Of a stretch of DNA of 64,000 nucleotides, positions 1 through 11,330 are shown piece after piece (position 1 is the first letter of the stretch; each line of letters opens with the position of its first letter). The stretch comes from Girardinichthys multiradiatus (taxonomy: Eukaryota; Chordata; Actinopteri; Cyprinodontiformes; Goodeidae). A model generated the notes under the pieces. The model was given only the letters and a program-made list of their open reading frames with translations, was not told where the DNA came from and searched no databases. The position numbers and the translations under genes are program-made. The stretch is taken from NCBI RefSeq assembly GCF_021462225.1, contig NC_061804.1, positions 14,938,005 through 15,002,004 on the forward strand, in the 5' to 3' direction.

Positions 1-132
1 GGCTTGTTGAAGCAGGTGTATGATGGCATCTTCAACTCCAACTCCACAGCAATAGGCAAACTGAAAGGGGTCCTGATTTTTATCGTTTGCTTACCCAGGT
101 GGGCCAACAGGAGTCTCTAGAACCTTCGTATT
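1..132 (+). other. Short unassigned stretch, possible remnant of a repeat-borne ORF
   Basis: Read on the plus strand, the first bases give a short peptide containing VYDGIF. This resembles MYDGIF in the ORF remains of the 1.23-kb repeat at 16670-17902, where the DNA also shares a short run around 'tgatgg.atcttca'. The match is too short to prove a relationship. Nothing else is recognised here. Confidence 0.15.
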
Positions 133-225
133 GTGGAATGTCAGGGCAACAGGTCTATAGTCATTGAGGACTGATGGGTCCCATCAGTCCTCAATGACTA
201 TGGATCCGTTGCCCTGACATTCCAC
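133..225. repeat. Near-perfect 46-bp inverted repeat (hairpin)
   Basis: Arm 1 (133-178) and arm 2 (180-225) are reverse complements with about three mismatches and a one-base spacer. A transcript of either strand would fold into a long stem with almost no loop. The arms match no other sequence I noticed in the window. A recent local inverted duplication, or the end of a foldback element, would explain it. Confidence 0.85.
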
Positions 226-1740
226 ATCATCAATCAAACGTACAGTTTTCAATCAAACATCCTTACAGGAATACCTTAATTTGGGGCAGAAGTATTTGAC
301 TTTTCATACCACCCTCACTTTTCAAACTCTGTGCCTTTACCTATCTTTCAAACAGTTTTTTGTTACCATATACTGCAGTCTATAAGACAATGACCTGAAT
401 GCACAAATGATCGCAGAACAGGTTCCAGCCTGTGTGTACATTTAGTTTGATTCATCATCGAATAAATGTCATGAATGTTTAGTGTATTATAATCATTTCT
501 ATAGGCCTTATTTTCTCTATTTTCCCTTGTCATCCTTTTATGAGTTTAGTCAGAGACAGAGAAAGGACACCAAGTTCTATTTAAACTTTGATAGTGTTTG
601 TACTTGCAGAGTGAAGAGAGCAACCTTGCAGCAAAAACAGGCAGCCACAACAGCCACTTGTGAGCACATTAACAGTTTCTGGGAAGAGCAGAGAACTGAT
701 GAAAGATTTGAAAGGCAGAGGACACTGAATATGAACACATTTTCATATGGGGTAAGTGGCATTTTCATGAGCTCAACATCATGAAGGCCTTTTTTCCTAG
801 TGTGTCTAGGGAGTTGGTAAATCAAAGGTTAGGTGTAAGCAATTTTCTTTTTTTTTCTCATAAATTGCTCACTGTAGCAGAAAGCCCTTTGTGAGGCCTT
901 TTGTTTTGCATTCTCACCTTTCAGAGTATAGCTAACTAGTAATTATTTAACTTTTGATATTCTTGCCACCAAATAAAAGGGGTCACATATAGTTCCATAT
1001 AGAAATGACACATAATTGGGTGAATTGCCTTCCAGAAATAGAATACATAATACATAACAGCGTGCTTTAAAATATTGATGCATTTATTCTGTTTAGCATG
1101 TTCTATAATGCTGCTATTTTGTAGAATTGGATGCAGTATAATTTATAACAATTACCTAATTATTTCCATCATCACTGAGGAAGTGTTAATCATGTTTTCA
1201 CTCAATCTGACAATTTGCATTTCAGATCCAGATTAATGGTCCTACCATCTGCCGTTTCTGAAAAACTTTATTTATATACTCTGAGAACAAGACAATGATC
1301 CTTCAAAGTATTTTAAAATGCACGATAGCTTGCATCTATAACAAAAAAAAACAAAAAAACACTACTAGAACTATTCAGAATACATGCATAATACATTTCT
1401 TATTTGATGCAAACAGCAAAATTGTAAAATATCACAGTCAAGTGACCCGATGTTCCCCGCAAGCTGTGGAGGAAGAGACGTGGGACCCGTTGCTGGCATT
1501 GAGAGTTGCAACAGGAGAAGGTACAGACCTGCATTCCATCCAAAAAGTGGATAAATTGGAGTCACTTACCCGGCACCGGAGATACTCCGAGAGATCAGTT
1601 TGTTTATCCTGACTGAGATGTGGCCTACTACACTAACTCTGGACACACACATAAACATAGACAGTTTTCATCTACTCTGGATCGAAGAGAGGAGAGGGTT
1701 TGGCTGTGTTTGTGAATTTTGGATGGCATATCTATTGGGA
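226..1740. other. No gene recognised apart from one possible exon
   Basis: AT-rich sequence without a recognised repeat. Short open frames here lack family features. The only noteworthy item is the possible exon at 610-751, listed separately. Confidence 0.5.
610..751 (+). other. Possible internal exon of an unknown host gene
   Basis: A 142-bp open stretch lies between a plausible splice acceptor (T-rich run ending ttgcag at 609) and a strong donor (gtaagt at 752-757). The translation is rich in Gln, Arg, Glu and Thr, contains 'HINSFWEEQ', and has none of the repeat-derived motifs common elsewhere in the window. The length leaves a phase of 1. I recognise no protein family and no neighbouring exon. 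Chance splice-like signals are frequent in AT-rich DNA, so this is a weak call. Confidence 0.22.
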
Positions 1741-1744
1741 CGTA

Positions 1745-2190
1745 TCCTGCATTTCACTTATCACAGAACTAAGAACTGGGTAGTCAGTGATGTAATTTCA
1801 GAGGTGATAGCGTTCCAGTTTCCTGCTTGTCTGAAAGTCGGAAAAATGGATGCTTGCAGTTTTCATTGCTCATAAATGGCCACTGTTACAATAGTAACAA
1901 AACACTGTTCTATGTGGTATTTTGTGCATATCAACAGCAATGAAACATCTCTTCTTATAAACACTGACAAGTAGTACATGTATAACTGACTAAATGTTGT
2001 ATAAATAAAAAAATAAAAAACGCTAAGTAAATAAGTTTTACTACTGTTGATGTGAGTAGCAGCCATCTTGAATGCGGAAGTCAAGTATGGTCATGTTGCC
2101 CCAACTTTCCAACACGTGATTCTCACTTTCTGGGGCATTAAAGTTGAAATATCATACTCAGAGGTCGGAAATTCCGACTTCCGAGTACAA
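1745..2190. repeat. Likely remnant of a non-autonomous DNA transposon
   Basis: The stretch contains 'gtcggaaa'-type motifs near both ends, including a short palindrome gtcggaaattccgac around 2165-2180. This style is familiar from short dispersed DNA elements in fish genomes. No transposase coding is visible and the ends cannot be fixed. The class (hAT or Harbinger-like) is a guess from general resemblance. Confidence 0.3.
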
Positions 2191-2269
2191 ATAGAAAGCA
2201 CTTTTATTTATCAAAGGACATTTAGCTGCCAGATGTTAGCATGAGGCCATATTATTTACTGCAGGAGTT

Positions 2270-2470
2270 TACATGTCATTGTGATAACGATGTATGTTCC
2301 CCCCTCTGCTAATGCTGCAGCAGCCTGCGATGCTATCCACACTGTTACCAGCAGACTCCAAACACAATATCAACATGCCAACTTCTCATTCAGCATAGAC
2401 AATTCCATTACTCATGTCTCACGCCAAGTTAAAAGTCTAGGTGTCATCCTCAACAGCACACTCTTTTGAG
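2270..2470 (+). pseudogene. Fragments of non-LTR retrotransposon coding sequence
   Basis: The plus-strand translation joins two LINE-like pieces. The first contains 'VPPSANAAAACDA', resembling the region after the endonuclease tyrosine motif in fish LINEs. The second contains 'VKSLGVILNSTL', resembling the reverse-transcriptase segment after the YxDD motif. The two would normally be far apart in one element, so this is a deleted or chimeric remnant. It is not a functional gene. Confidence 0.45.
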
Positions 2471-2494
2471 GCCCACATCCTTACAGGGTGTGCG

Positions 2495-2873
2495 TATTTC
2501 CAATCCAATCCAATCCAACTTTATTTATAAAGCACTTTTGCACCACAGCAGACCAAAGTGCTCTACAGAAACTAGATTCAACACAGCTCATAATTCAAAC
2601 AAAAACACAGCTAATTCAAGCAAAACACAACACCTTACACAGTGTCAAAAGCCAAAGAAAACAAGTAGGTTTTAAGACGCGTTTTAAAAACAGACAGTGA
2701 AGGGAACTATCTGAGTTGGAGGGGCAGCTTGTTCCAAAGTTTAGGAACTGCTGCAGCAAAAGATCGATCTCCCTTGAGTTTGAATCTGGTCTTAGGGACC
2801 CTCAGGAGCAGTTGATCAGCTGATCTAAGGGAGCGGGAGGGATTATAGGGGTGCAGCAGATGTTCTGCACAGG
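2495..2873 (-). mobile_element. 3' end of a CR1/L2-type LINE
   Basis: On the minus strand the sequence encodes the extreme C-terminus of a LINE reverse transcriptase, including 'AAVPKLWNKLPLQLR' at about 2707-2760. A 3' untranslated region follows and ends in a (TTGGA)n-like tail at 2498-2520, beside a 'tttataaataaag' stretch. Such C-terminal peptides are typical of fish CR1/L2-group elements. The copy is strongly 5'-truncated and shorter than 400 bp. Confidence 0.7.
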
Positions 2874-2876
2874 GTG

Positions 2877-3118
2877 ACTGTGGCTCAGTAGGGAGAGTAG
2901 TCGTCTTGCAATCGGAAGGTTGTGGGTTTGATTCCAGCTTCCTCTTGCTGTATGTCAATGTGCCCCTGGGCAAGGCACTTCACCTCAAGTTGCCTACCGA
3001 TCTGCGTATTGGTGTATGAATGTGTGAGCATTAGTGAGTGCGATTGGGTGAATGTGGCTCTAGTGTAAAGCGGTCTGTATGACTGGAAAGGCGCTATATA
3101 AATTCAGTCCATTTACCA
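2877..3118 (+). mobile_element. tRNA-derived SINE
   Basis: The 5' part looks like a tRNA-derived RNA polymerase III promoter. There is an A-box-like 'tggctcagtaggg' near 2880 and a B-box-like 'gggtttgattcc' near 2931. The 3' part ends in 'gcgctatataaattcagtcc', shared with L2-type LINE tails, which suggests mobilisation by a partner LINE. The layout resembles the tRNA-derived SINEs abundant in percomorph fish. It directly follows the LINE 3' end at 2495-2873. Confidence 0.75.
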
Positions 3119-3255
3119 CTGTGCCCATCATGAAGGTACAGTAGGAGGTTTAGGGTGGGTGAATGATCTGAATAATTTCTTCAACAGGTTTGTTCAGACG
3201 CATACTCACCAATCCCCCAGCCCAGTTACCACTGCTGCAAACCGCACACCACCTT

Positions 3256-3545
3256 TCTTCAATTCAATTCAAAGATACTTTATTGATCCCCGAGGAGAAA
3301 TTAGAATTCCAGTACAACCCATCCAAACATACATCATGACACAAGACAAGGGGGGGACAGGTCACCGAGGCTTTGCTGCCCACTCACAGGCGCAGCCCTT
3401 GCTAGATGACAAAAGAGGCCACATTAGGTAAGTAGAGGGAAAAAATTACATGTCACACTTTATCCTTAGCAGGATACAGTTTGAGATTGCAAAAAACCTC
3501 AGCACAAAGAAGCAACAAGTTGACAAAACAACATCATGCCAATGC
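3256..3545 (-). repeat. 3' end of the repeat family seen in full at 16670-17902
   Basis: Read on the minus strand, this stretch matches the last ~280 bp of the unit at 17620-17902. Both end in 'gatcaataaagtatctttg' followed by (gaatt)n, and both carry a poly(A)-signal-like aataaa. The simple tail and 5' truncation suggest retroposition by a LINE-type mechanism. Only the non-coding 3' part is present here. Confidence 0.75.
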
Positions 3546-5250
3546 CTGCTTTTCTTTCCCTAACTTCACATCACACCTCTCTGCTGCAGCTGTTAATCAC
3601 TTTAAATAGTTTTAAACGTTTCAAACAATAAAATTATAACTTGAGAAAATTCGGCAAAGAGAACAACAGCAGCACTATAATATAATCAGAGGCAGAAATA
3701 TACAGAACAAGCACGTGTTCATAATATAAGTTGTGTGCAATAAACCGTACCAAGTATATCTATATTGAAAGATTTATTTTTATTCAAAATATGAAAACAA
3801 CATTGATGGAACCTATTCAGACTATTTGCAAACTTGGGCTTTACAGGTCATTTGCAGTCAAGAGCCTCAGCAACAAAAGAGATTGCCAAGTTCATTTTTA
3901 AATATAATTGAAGATAATAGGAGCTGGATACCAAATTATATTGACTTACTTTACTTTGAGTGAGCTCTATCCAAAATAGCTAATTTTTATTAAAAGAAAT
4001 AGTACTGAAAAATGTTAAATAAAATGAACCTGTTACCATAATTGTACCGCAATAATGAGATATCTAAATGTAAGTCTGGAAGGAAGGGCAATGGGCCAGC
4101 TATGGTTCTTTATTTTACTTTATGCTATAGTTTCTCCCATTAGAGTCACAATGGATAAAAACATTGAAGACATAATAAATCAGGACATGCATTATGATAA
4201 CATTGTGAATTTTGAATAAAAACTATTTCAGATGATTGCAATTGTTTTCTGAGCAAATATATATTGATAATTAGGTTTTACCAAATATCCTATCTTTTAT
4301 CAGGTATGTAATTGTTATTTTCTTACAAAACCACAGAAGGAAGGTTTAGAAAAATACACTTCAAAATGTTTTGCCTGCCAGTTTGGCTGCATGTCAGTCA
4401 ACAGTCTCAATGTTAGCCTGTCACACCCTTCTACTTTTATCCTGTGTCTGCACCTGTGACCCCAGCATCTTATATTTGCACACAGAATCTGTGTCTATAT
4501 ACACCTTTAAACATGCCCTCCGGCTGTGCGTCTCCCAGCATTGCTCCATACTCCATATGTGTAGGTCTCAGTCTAAATGTAAATGTGCATCCCTACGATC
4601 TTTGACTCTTCATCTGATTCAATGATCCATGACATGCAGGTGAAGGAAAACTTTAAGAGTGCGTGTAGCTGAGGAAAAGGAGAGTGACAGCTCAGGTCAC
4701 ATTGAAGGTGAAGCAGATCGGAGGAAAATAAAATAAAATAAAATAAACAGAGATGTGAGAGTCCCTTACCCTGCTCACTGGAGGCCTCCTGGAACATGAC
4801 ATGCCTATTCACATTGCTAGGAAACAAAAGGTAGGGGTTGTCACATACACACACAGATACAAACACACACAAATGACATGACTGAATACACGTATAGACA
4901 ACCTAAAAGAGGCATGTTTCAAGTTTCAACAGATACTTTTAAAGTAAGCATTTGACTTTTAACGGCTGGTTTAATTCCCACATACTTAACACTAAGGCAT
5001 ACCTTCATTGGGAATGTAGAGGGCATGCCAATTGTTCTTCTTCCATAAAAGTACTACAAGGAATTGCTTGCAGCTGGTTTTGAGTTTTTATTCAAGACCA
5101 TGTTGAAATTCTACACCCTCTAAGAATTTGCAGACTTTAATCATATTGTTTAAATGTCATCATTTTTGAAAGATACAAAATATAGAGATTTTGTGTTGTG
5201 AAAGCATTTAAAGGTGGAGAATACAATATAAAATTTATCTGAACTTCTAC
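3546..5250. other. No gene recognised
   Basis: AT-rich, non-coding in appearance. It holds the diverged repeat copy at 4228-4362 and a short CA-rich run near 4846-4873. No exon, RNA gene or intact mobile element is seen. Confidence 0.5.
4228..4362 (+). repeat. Diverged direct repeat, copy 1
   Basis: Shares an ordered series of matches with 5294-5433, including 'agatgattgcaattgt', 'ttaggttt.accaaat' and 'ggtttagaaaaatacac'. The copies differ by substitutions and small indels, so they are old. They lie about 1.07 kb apart on the same strand. A dispersed element or an old local duplication would both fit. Confidence 0.6.
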
Positions 5251-5293
5251 AGTGCCTTGCAGAATTTTTCTGCATACACTTTACAACATTTTT

Positions 5294-5433
5294 AGATGAT
5301 TGCAATTGTATTCCAAGATAAGTTATATTGACTGTTAGGTTTCACCAAATTTCAAATTTTTCATCAGGTTTGTAAGTTTTATTGCTTTGCGAGTTATAGT
5401 AACCCACAGAAGAAAGGTTTAGAAAAATACACA
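5294..5433 (+). repeat. Diverged direct repeat, copy 2
   Basis: Partner of 4228-4362. It lies just inside the left end of the decayed Tc1 element, between the terminal sequence and a second block of Tc1-like terminal sequence at about 5500-5620. It is therefore probably an insertion into, or a rearrangement of, the Tc1 terminus. Confidence 0.6.
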
Positions 5434-6448
5434 TAAATGATTTCACCTGTCAAAAGGTAAAAGAATACATTATCAAATGTACCCAAACATCAAGTGTCTT
5501 GGAAAAATTTGTATTCTGCTTGAACTTCTCCACATTTTCTCATATGCTGCAACTACAACCTTCAGTGTATTTTATTAGGGTTTTATGTCATAGACCCACA
5601 CAACAAGCACATTGTAATGAAATGGATGAAAAGTAAAGAAGGAAAGGAACGGACATATGGCATAGCAGTGAACCTACTGTTGACCTAAACTGGCTGTCTG
5701 GTCAAAGAGAGGGCAGTAATCACAGAAGCAGATAAGAAACACATGCACCCAACTGTGGAGGAGCTTCAGAGGTCCCAAAAAAAAAGACTTTTATTGAAAG
5801 AAGGCAGAAATGAATCCTTTACGCAGTTTGCCACAAACCATGCGGCGGACACAGCAAACGCGTAGGAAGGAGATTTGGTAATTTAAAAGCATTTTTGGGT
5901 AACATTCAAAGAACTATATGTGGTTGCCAATCATCCTGAACACACCAAACCCAACATGAAACATAATGATGAAATCATTCGGTAGGAGATCACTGTCTTC
6001 AGCTGAAAAAGGGAAGCTGTTCAGAATTAATGGAAGGATGTCCATCCATCTACATTAATGAAATACAAGGTGATCCTGAAACAAATTTTAGATGGTGCAA
6101 AAACACGAGACCTAAGCACAGGTTCACCTACCAAAAAAACCCTAAACATACAACCCGAGCTGGAAATGTTTTATATCAAGCCACATGAGTTATAATTGCT
6201 CAGTGAAATTCCTGACCTAAATCCAATTGAGGATTTTTTGCAAAACGTAAAGAAATGGTTTTAGACAGATGCTTTCGGTCTAAGCTGGCTGATGTTGAGC
6301 TGTTTTGAGAAGAATAGTAAAAAATATTGCTCTCTTGATGTGCAAAGTTGTTCAAAACATGCACCAAACTCATTTTAGATGTAACTACAACAAAATGTGG
6401 TTCTACAAGGTTCTTAGTCTTAGTACTTAGTACTTAGTTTTAGATTTT

Positions 6449-6631
6449 CACTTTTTTTGTTTTTTGCAGCACTAGTGACCTTTATTTTCTCTTTTTACGA
6501 CAGTGAGCTCACAGAAAAAGGGTGGAGAGACATTGGGGAAGACATGCAGCAAAGGTCAACGGGCTAGGACTCGTATCCGTGATGGACTGCGTCGAGGACT
6601 AAGGCCTCTGAACATGGGATTTGGCCCACAT
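6449..6631 (-). mobile_element. tRNA-derived SINE with 12-bp target duplication
   Basis: Flanked by perfect 12-bp direct repeats 'gttttagatttt' at 6437-6448 and 6632-6643. On the minus strand it contains a B-box-like 'acggatacgagtcc' in a tRNA-like head and ends in 'aaaggtcactagtgctgcaa'. A same-family copy in the opposite orientation lies at 38225-38405. It was inserted into the older Tc1 element, so it is younger. Confidence 0.75.
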
Positions 6632-7212
6632 GTTTTAGATTTTATTTTGTGAAAAATCTTAAAGGTCCTTTTTCCTTGCACTTCACAATTGTGCACTACT
6701 TTATGTTGTCCAATAATACAAAAATCCCATGAAATACATTAATATTTGTGGTTGTCATTTGATAAAAAGTGAAAAAGCTGAAGGGAAATGAATACTGCAA
6801 GGTACTGTACATCCCAGGAGCAAACTTTATTAACAAATACTTTCTTGCACACATTACAAACTCTAAGTGTTGTCACAAACCGTCATATTCATAAATCACC
6901 CTCTGTTGATCACATTAACATAAGACAAAGGTCGACAGGTCATCTCAGCAGTAAACGTGAAATGACTTTTATCCCTTGCAGTGTAAGTAGGAGGATCTTA
7001 TGGTCACTCTTTGGCTATTAACAACTCTATTTTGACTTACTGTATTTTAGTCCTGTCCAGCAGAGTGGCGCTCAGACTTGTCTGAGTGCCAAGAAAAAGC
7101 TCAGCAGATTTACTTTCACAAGTTGAGCATTACAGCTAACGCTTTAAAGCTCTGCTTGATATTTATAAAATACATTTTATTAGAAACTGCTGTGGGATTA
7201 TTTCAATTGTTA

Positions 7213-7325
7213 CGAACACAGAGACAGAAACGAAAAAGAAAAAATAAGAAGCACAAAAGAGAGAGAGGTGGGGCAAAAAGGAAAAAGGAAGAGAGGGAAA
7301 AAAGAATGGGGGACAGAAAGTAGGA
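7213..7325 (+). repeat. Purine-only-like tract
   Basis: About 110 bases on the plus strand consist almost entirely of A and G, with very few pyrimidines. This is low-complexity sequence and the open frames in it are not real proteins. Such tracts can adopt triplex structure, but no function is implied. Confidence 0.7.
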
Positions 7326-7329
7326 TGAA

Positions 7330-7790
7330 GAGATCACCTGCAGAAACATATATAATAACAGCTTTTTTACCGAAAAGTGCACAGTACTTATGAATGCAAG
7401 ATGTAATTAGTGGTAAATGCGCCTCAATATAGAACATTTGTGTATCTGTTGAATGAATCTAAACACCTGTGGGTCTGAGTGTGAGCGTGCTAGTGTATAC
7501 AAGGTTTCTCCATAAAAAATGCAATAACGAGTGCGAGGAGCCACAGACCTGCCCCCCTGGACCTGGGACAGATACGGAGGAGATCTGACATTCAAAGGCC
7601 CCCCCAGAGCACAAGAACCCCAGGAGAACCATCGCTGGGAGTACGGCACCCCCCACAGAAGAGCAGGTGAGAGTCCCAGGGGAACCACCCAGCAGCCACA
7701 GTGCATAAGCCCCAGCGACGAGCCCACAGGTCCTGCCAGCAGCCGTCTATACCAGATCAGATCCAGCCATGGACCCAGAGACCCGGCTTT
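7330..7790 (+). repeat. Dispersed repeat, copy 1
   Basis: Shares long blocks with the reverse complement of 11545-11930. These include the segment around 'gtgtatctgttgaatgaatc', the block 'cacctgtgggtctgagtg' and the GC-rich block with 'cccaggggaaccacccagca'. Both copies pass from AT-rich sequence to a C/A-rich segment. The class is unknown. An apparent 111-residue plus-strand frame here is not conserved in the other copy. Confidence 0.65.
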
Positions 7791-10700
7791 ACGTTACTTC
7801 TGCCTTCAGCTCCACACCTCTGTTATGGTGCTTGACTTTGACCTTTACTTAAGTATTTTTTTCTGACCAGTAACTTCCTTTTGAGAAATGATGAATGCAC
7901 ATGGTGATTTAAAGGCACAACAACTCTTTTCATACAAATGCTGTGCCGGAACCTTTCAGCAATGTTCTGGGGAGGTGCCAGATGAGAATGCCAATATTAA
8001 ATTTCTTGCTGCTTCCCATTTACATCTTTGGAGCAAATTCATGCAAGGTTTAATGGCACGTTAACCTTTCAGAGCATTTGCTTTGACTGTGTGAGTATTT
8101 TGCTTTCTAGATAAGTTTAAATGTACAGTGCTGATACAGTTACAACATGGAGCAAAATATTCCTTCTCCCATGTGTTCCTTTTGATTTTCAGCATTAACA
8201 GTTTCACTGGAGAGTGAATTCCTAACTCAAACACAAATTCCAACCCCCTTTCTGTATGTGTTGTCTTGCTGTGACTTTCTCGCTATTACTTTAGCCTGGC
8301 ACTGTGTCAGTTCCTTCATTTTTACCTTACAGAAAACATTGTTCAAATACAAAAGCGGTGGGGCAGGGTATGCAGTACTGTCAAGATACAATTTTGGAAG
8401 ACAGCTTTCAATTAACTATTCTTCTGATACTCTAGACAGATGTAATGTGAAGATAATACATATAAACCCACTGAATTTCAGTTTAGGATAAAAACTTTAG
8501 TTGCTTTGTATGTATGCAGGGATGTAGGGTTGAAGAGATCAGACAAGAGAATTTGGAACTGGCACTAGGTTGTTTTATACACATCACACAGACACATGGA
8601 AAGAATGATTTAAATAACATTTATTGGGCAATCTCAATTGAAACTCAAAAAGCATTTTGCATAAAATATTTTATTTAAATAAATGTTTTGTTGATAACAT
8701 AAAGGTGATGGCTCTGCGTTTACGTTTTAATTCATGTGGGGGCTATTCTGTGAGGCTGTGTAAAAGGACTGAAAAGGATAGACAGACTTTCCTTATTGGT
8801 TGCCATGGCTACTATCAGGGGGATATCTCTCAGATTGCAGTCATCAAACATGCACTGTCACCAGATCCTATCAATCCCATGATGCTTTCAAAGCACATAT
8901 TTGGCTACCTTTTACCAAAAATGTCCAAGGTTTAGACTATATGATGCAATTTAAAGATTTTCAGTCTAAAGCCCAAAGAATACAGCCAATCAACAATCTG
9001 TATCTCCACTTGTTCACTAACTTATAGAAACATCATAGCAGCCCAACTAATTAGCCACATGGCTTAAAACATGAACGGGGACCAAACGTTATTTGGATGT
9101 AACACCAGACATGACAACTATTAGGCTGTGATTGATTTAAACACTGACCCCAGCTTGAGGGAGTTATACACCACAAACATTGACTACAATGAAATTTACA
9201 GCTTGCTGCTGCGCACAGGGAATCTGAAATGCTTGGAATTCCACATCAGAACTCAAATACTGTTCTTTTAGAAATCAGCCCAATGAGTTACCAGGAATCC
9301 ATGGATATGCTCTGTGTCAGATAATGTGAAAGTGATACTAGAAATATTCCAGATCAGAAAATTCCTCCATATAGGTGACATCACTGTTTATGCTTTCAAG
9401 AAAACATGAACTTACCTGCCTACCTTACCATAATGCACAACAATACTGGAATGTTAGGCAGACTGGTGAAATGCTGTTGAACCATGTAAACATTTGTGAC
9501 ATAGTTACAACTACAATACTCTGACACGTAGCCACAGCAGGCAGCTGTCGAATTTTAAAATTATTTATGTGAGAAGGATCTTGGCTTACCTTCAGGATGG
9601 GTTTATGCCAAAAAAAACAAAAGAAAACTATCTGAAATAATAACCAAACTGACCTATTTAACATAAATAAACCAAATGACAACAACTTATCTTAACATGA
9701 GAAAACCAGGAACAAATTGAAAAGCAGCACACCCCTACAAACTCCTCGATGGTGTCTACAAAGGCACATAGGTGCACAGGCTAAGGTGTGGCTCCTTGGG
9801 ATGAGCAGAGGATGAATGCCAGACAATCATTTTATCTCTTTTTCAAATACTTTAGCAATAATATATTTTAGCAAGAGAATTGTGTAGTTTCCAATTATTC
9901 TGGTTTTACAAATCTTACATACAGCAATATCACATCGTCTTCCACTAAAGCTCAAAGACTATGACACAGTATATTGCTTGCATATGACTGTTTTTTTATG
10001 TTTTGCCACAATTTAAGTGCACAATCACATTTTATCAGTGGAATTTCAGGAGACAACAGACTATGGCATCTGACAACACCCATGCAAAGTTCTGTTAAAA
10101 ATTATGATTCATCCCCACCTTCGAGGCAATTTGCCTTCTGCGTCCTTCAAGTTGAATGCAACATCCTGGATTAGCAACACTCAGTGATTTATCAAAACCC
10201 CTCAACATAAAATATTCGGGATGCCTTGCTCCAAGTTAAACCTGACATTGGGCCTCTGCAAAGTAACAGCCCATGGTCACAAGCTTCCTTTGTAATCAGC
10301 TAACTGAAGAGTTGGAATGGAGGATCAATGTGAGTTAGTGTTATCTCCCTTAGTGCCTGGAGTGTGGTGCACACACAGGAAAGTGAGGTAACCCAATTCA
10401 CATTCAGGGTTGTGAGCTGCAACATCCAAAATCCATGAAAAGGACTGAGCTGTGATGTGCAGCTAGTCATTTGTGTCACTGATGCTAGGACAAGGGTAGA
10501 TCTACAGGGTGGCAATGTAGGGAAACTGCCCCCTGCTCTAGAGCTTTGCCCTCCCAGCTGCCCTCCCCCACCTTTTATGTCCTTAAACTCATACTCGTAA
10601 AAAAATAATCTCTTTGTTTGTCCATGAGCTTCTCATAGCTTCGAAATGAATGCTATTTCACCATAAATATATAATTGTAAATATAATATTGAAATCTGAA

Positions 10701-11250
10701 AAACCTAGTGGGCCTGCATCAAATAGTGCAGCACACAAAGTTGAAATCTCATCATTGATGACTGTGAAAACTTTCAGGGAACCTGCATGTTTTTTCACTT
10801 TGCTGGAAAGACTGTATACATTCATATCGGGTTCACATGTTCACAATACGTGGATTAAAGATGATTGAGGAAATTCAGTCAATTTATTGTGAACAATAAG
10901 ATGATTGAAATGTTAAATGAGCCATTGCGATAATTATCAAAGCTGATTGACATTAGGTGGGCCTTTCGCTATACTGAATGTAAAAACCTTCTGGACAGAT
11001 TGTCTGCAGGAATGAGAGTACTGGAGGAAAGTTCAGAGGAGACTAATCTACAACAGCTGCAGAAGCAAGAGGATTACGCTCTCAGATTGACCTGATTTCA
11101 TTAAACTCCCTTTGGTCTTCAAATCAAAAAGACCAAAACATCTGGCAGACAGTCTTAAACAGCTACACTCGGACAGCACACAACTGTCAGCACCCAAGAT
11201 GCCTTTCAAATCAATATATTCCTTCCCGTTATAGACTCAGAGGTTGGTGA
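7791..11250. other. No gene recognised
   Basis: About 3.5 kb of AT-rich sequence with only short frames. I see no recognisable exon, tRNA or mobile element. Confidence 0.5.
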
Positions 11251-11330
11251 GATGGACAGACACTTCTCAAACTATAGCTGTAAGACAATAAGGCGTATAC
11301 AAGCATTTACCCCAACAGCATGCCGAATAC

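Larger units (their letters stand above)
5251..6808 (+). mobile_element. Decayed Tc1-like transposon
   Basis: The left end has 'acagtgccttgca' and the right end its reverse complement with one change (tgcaaggtactgt, 6796-6808). Both are followed inward by Tc1-type terminal sequence. Inside, the plus strand retains traces of transposase, most clearly codons for 'DLNPIE' near 6213-6230, the region of the third catalytic residue. Many frameshifts and stops break the rest. A SINE with a 12-bp duplication was later inserted at 6449-6631. Copy 2 of the diverged direct repeat (5294-5433) lies within the left part. Confidence 0.65.

Noticed and set aside
2877..3118. A true tRNA gene
   Set aside because: Pol III boxes are present, but no cloverleaf with a proper acceptor stem was evident and a LINE-type tail follows. 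A SINE fits better.
7407..7866. Plus- and minus-strand frames of about 110 residues
   Set aside because: They lie in a dispersed repeat. The same frames are broken in the inverted copy at 11545-11930.
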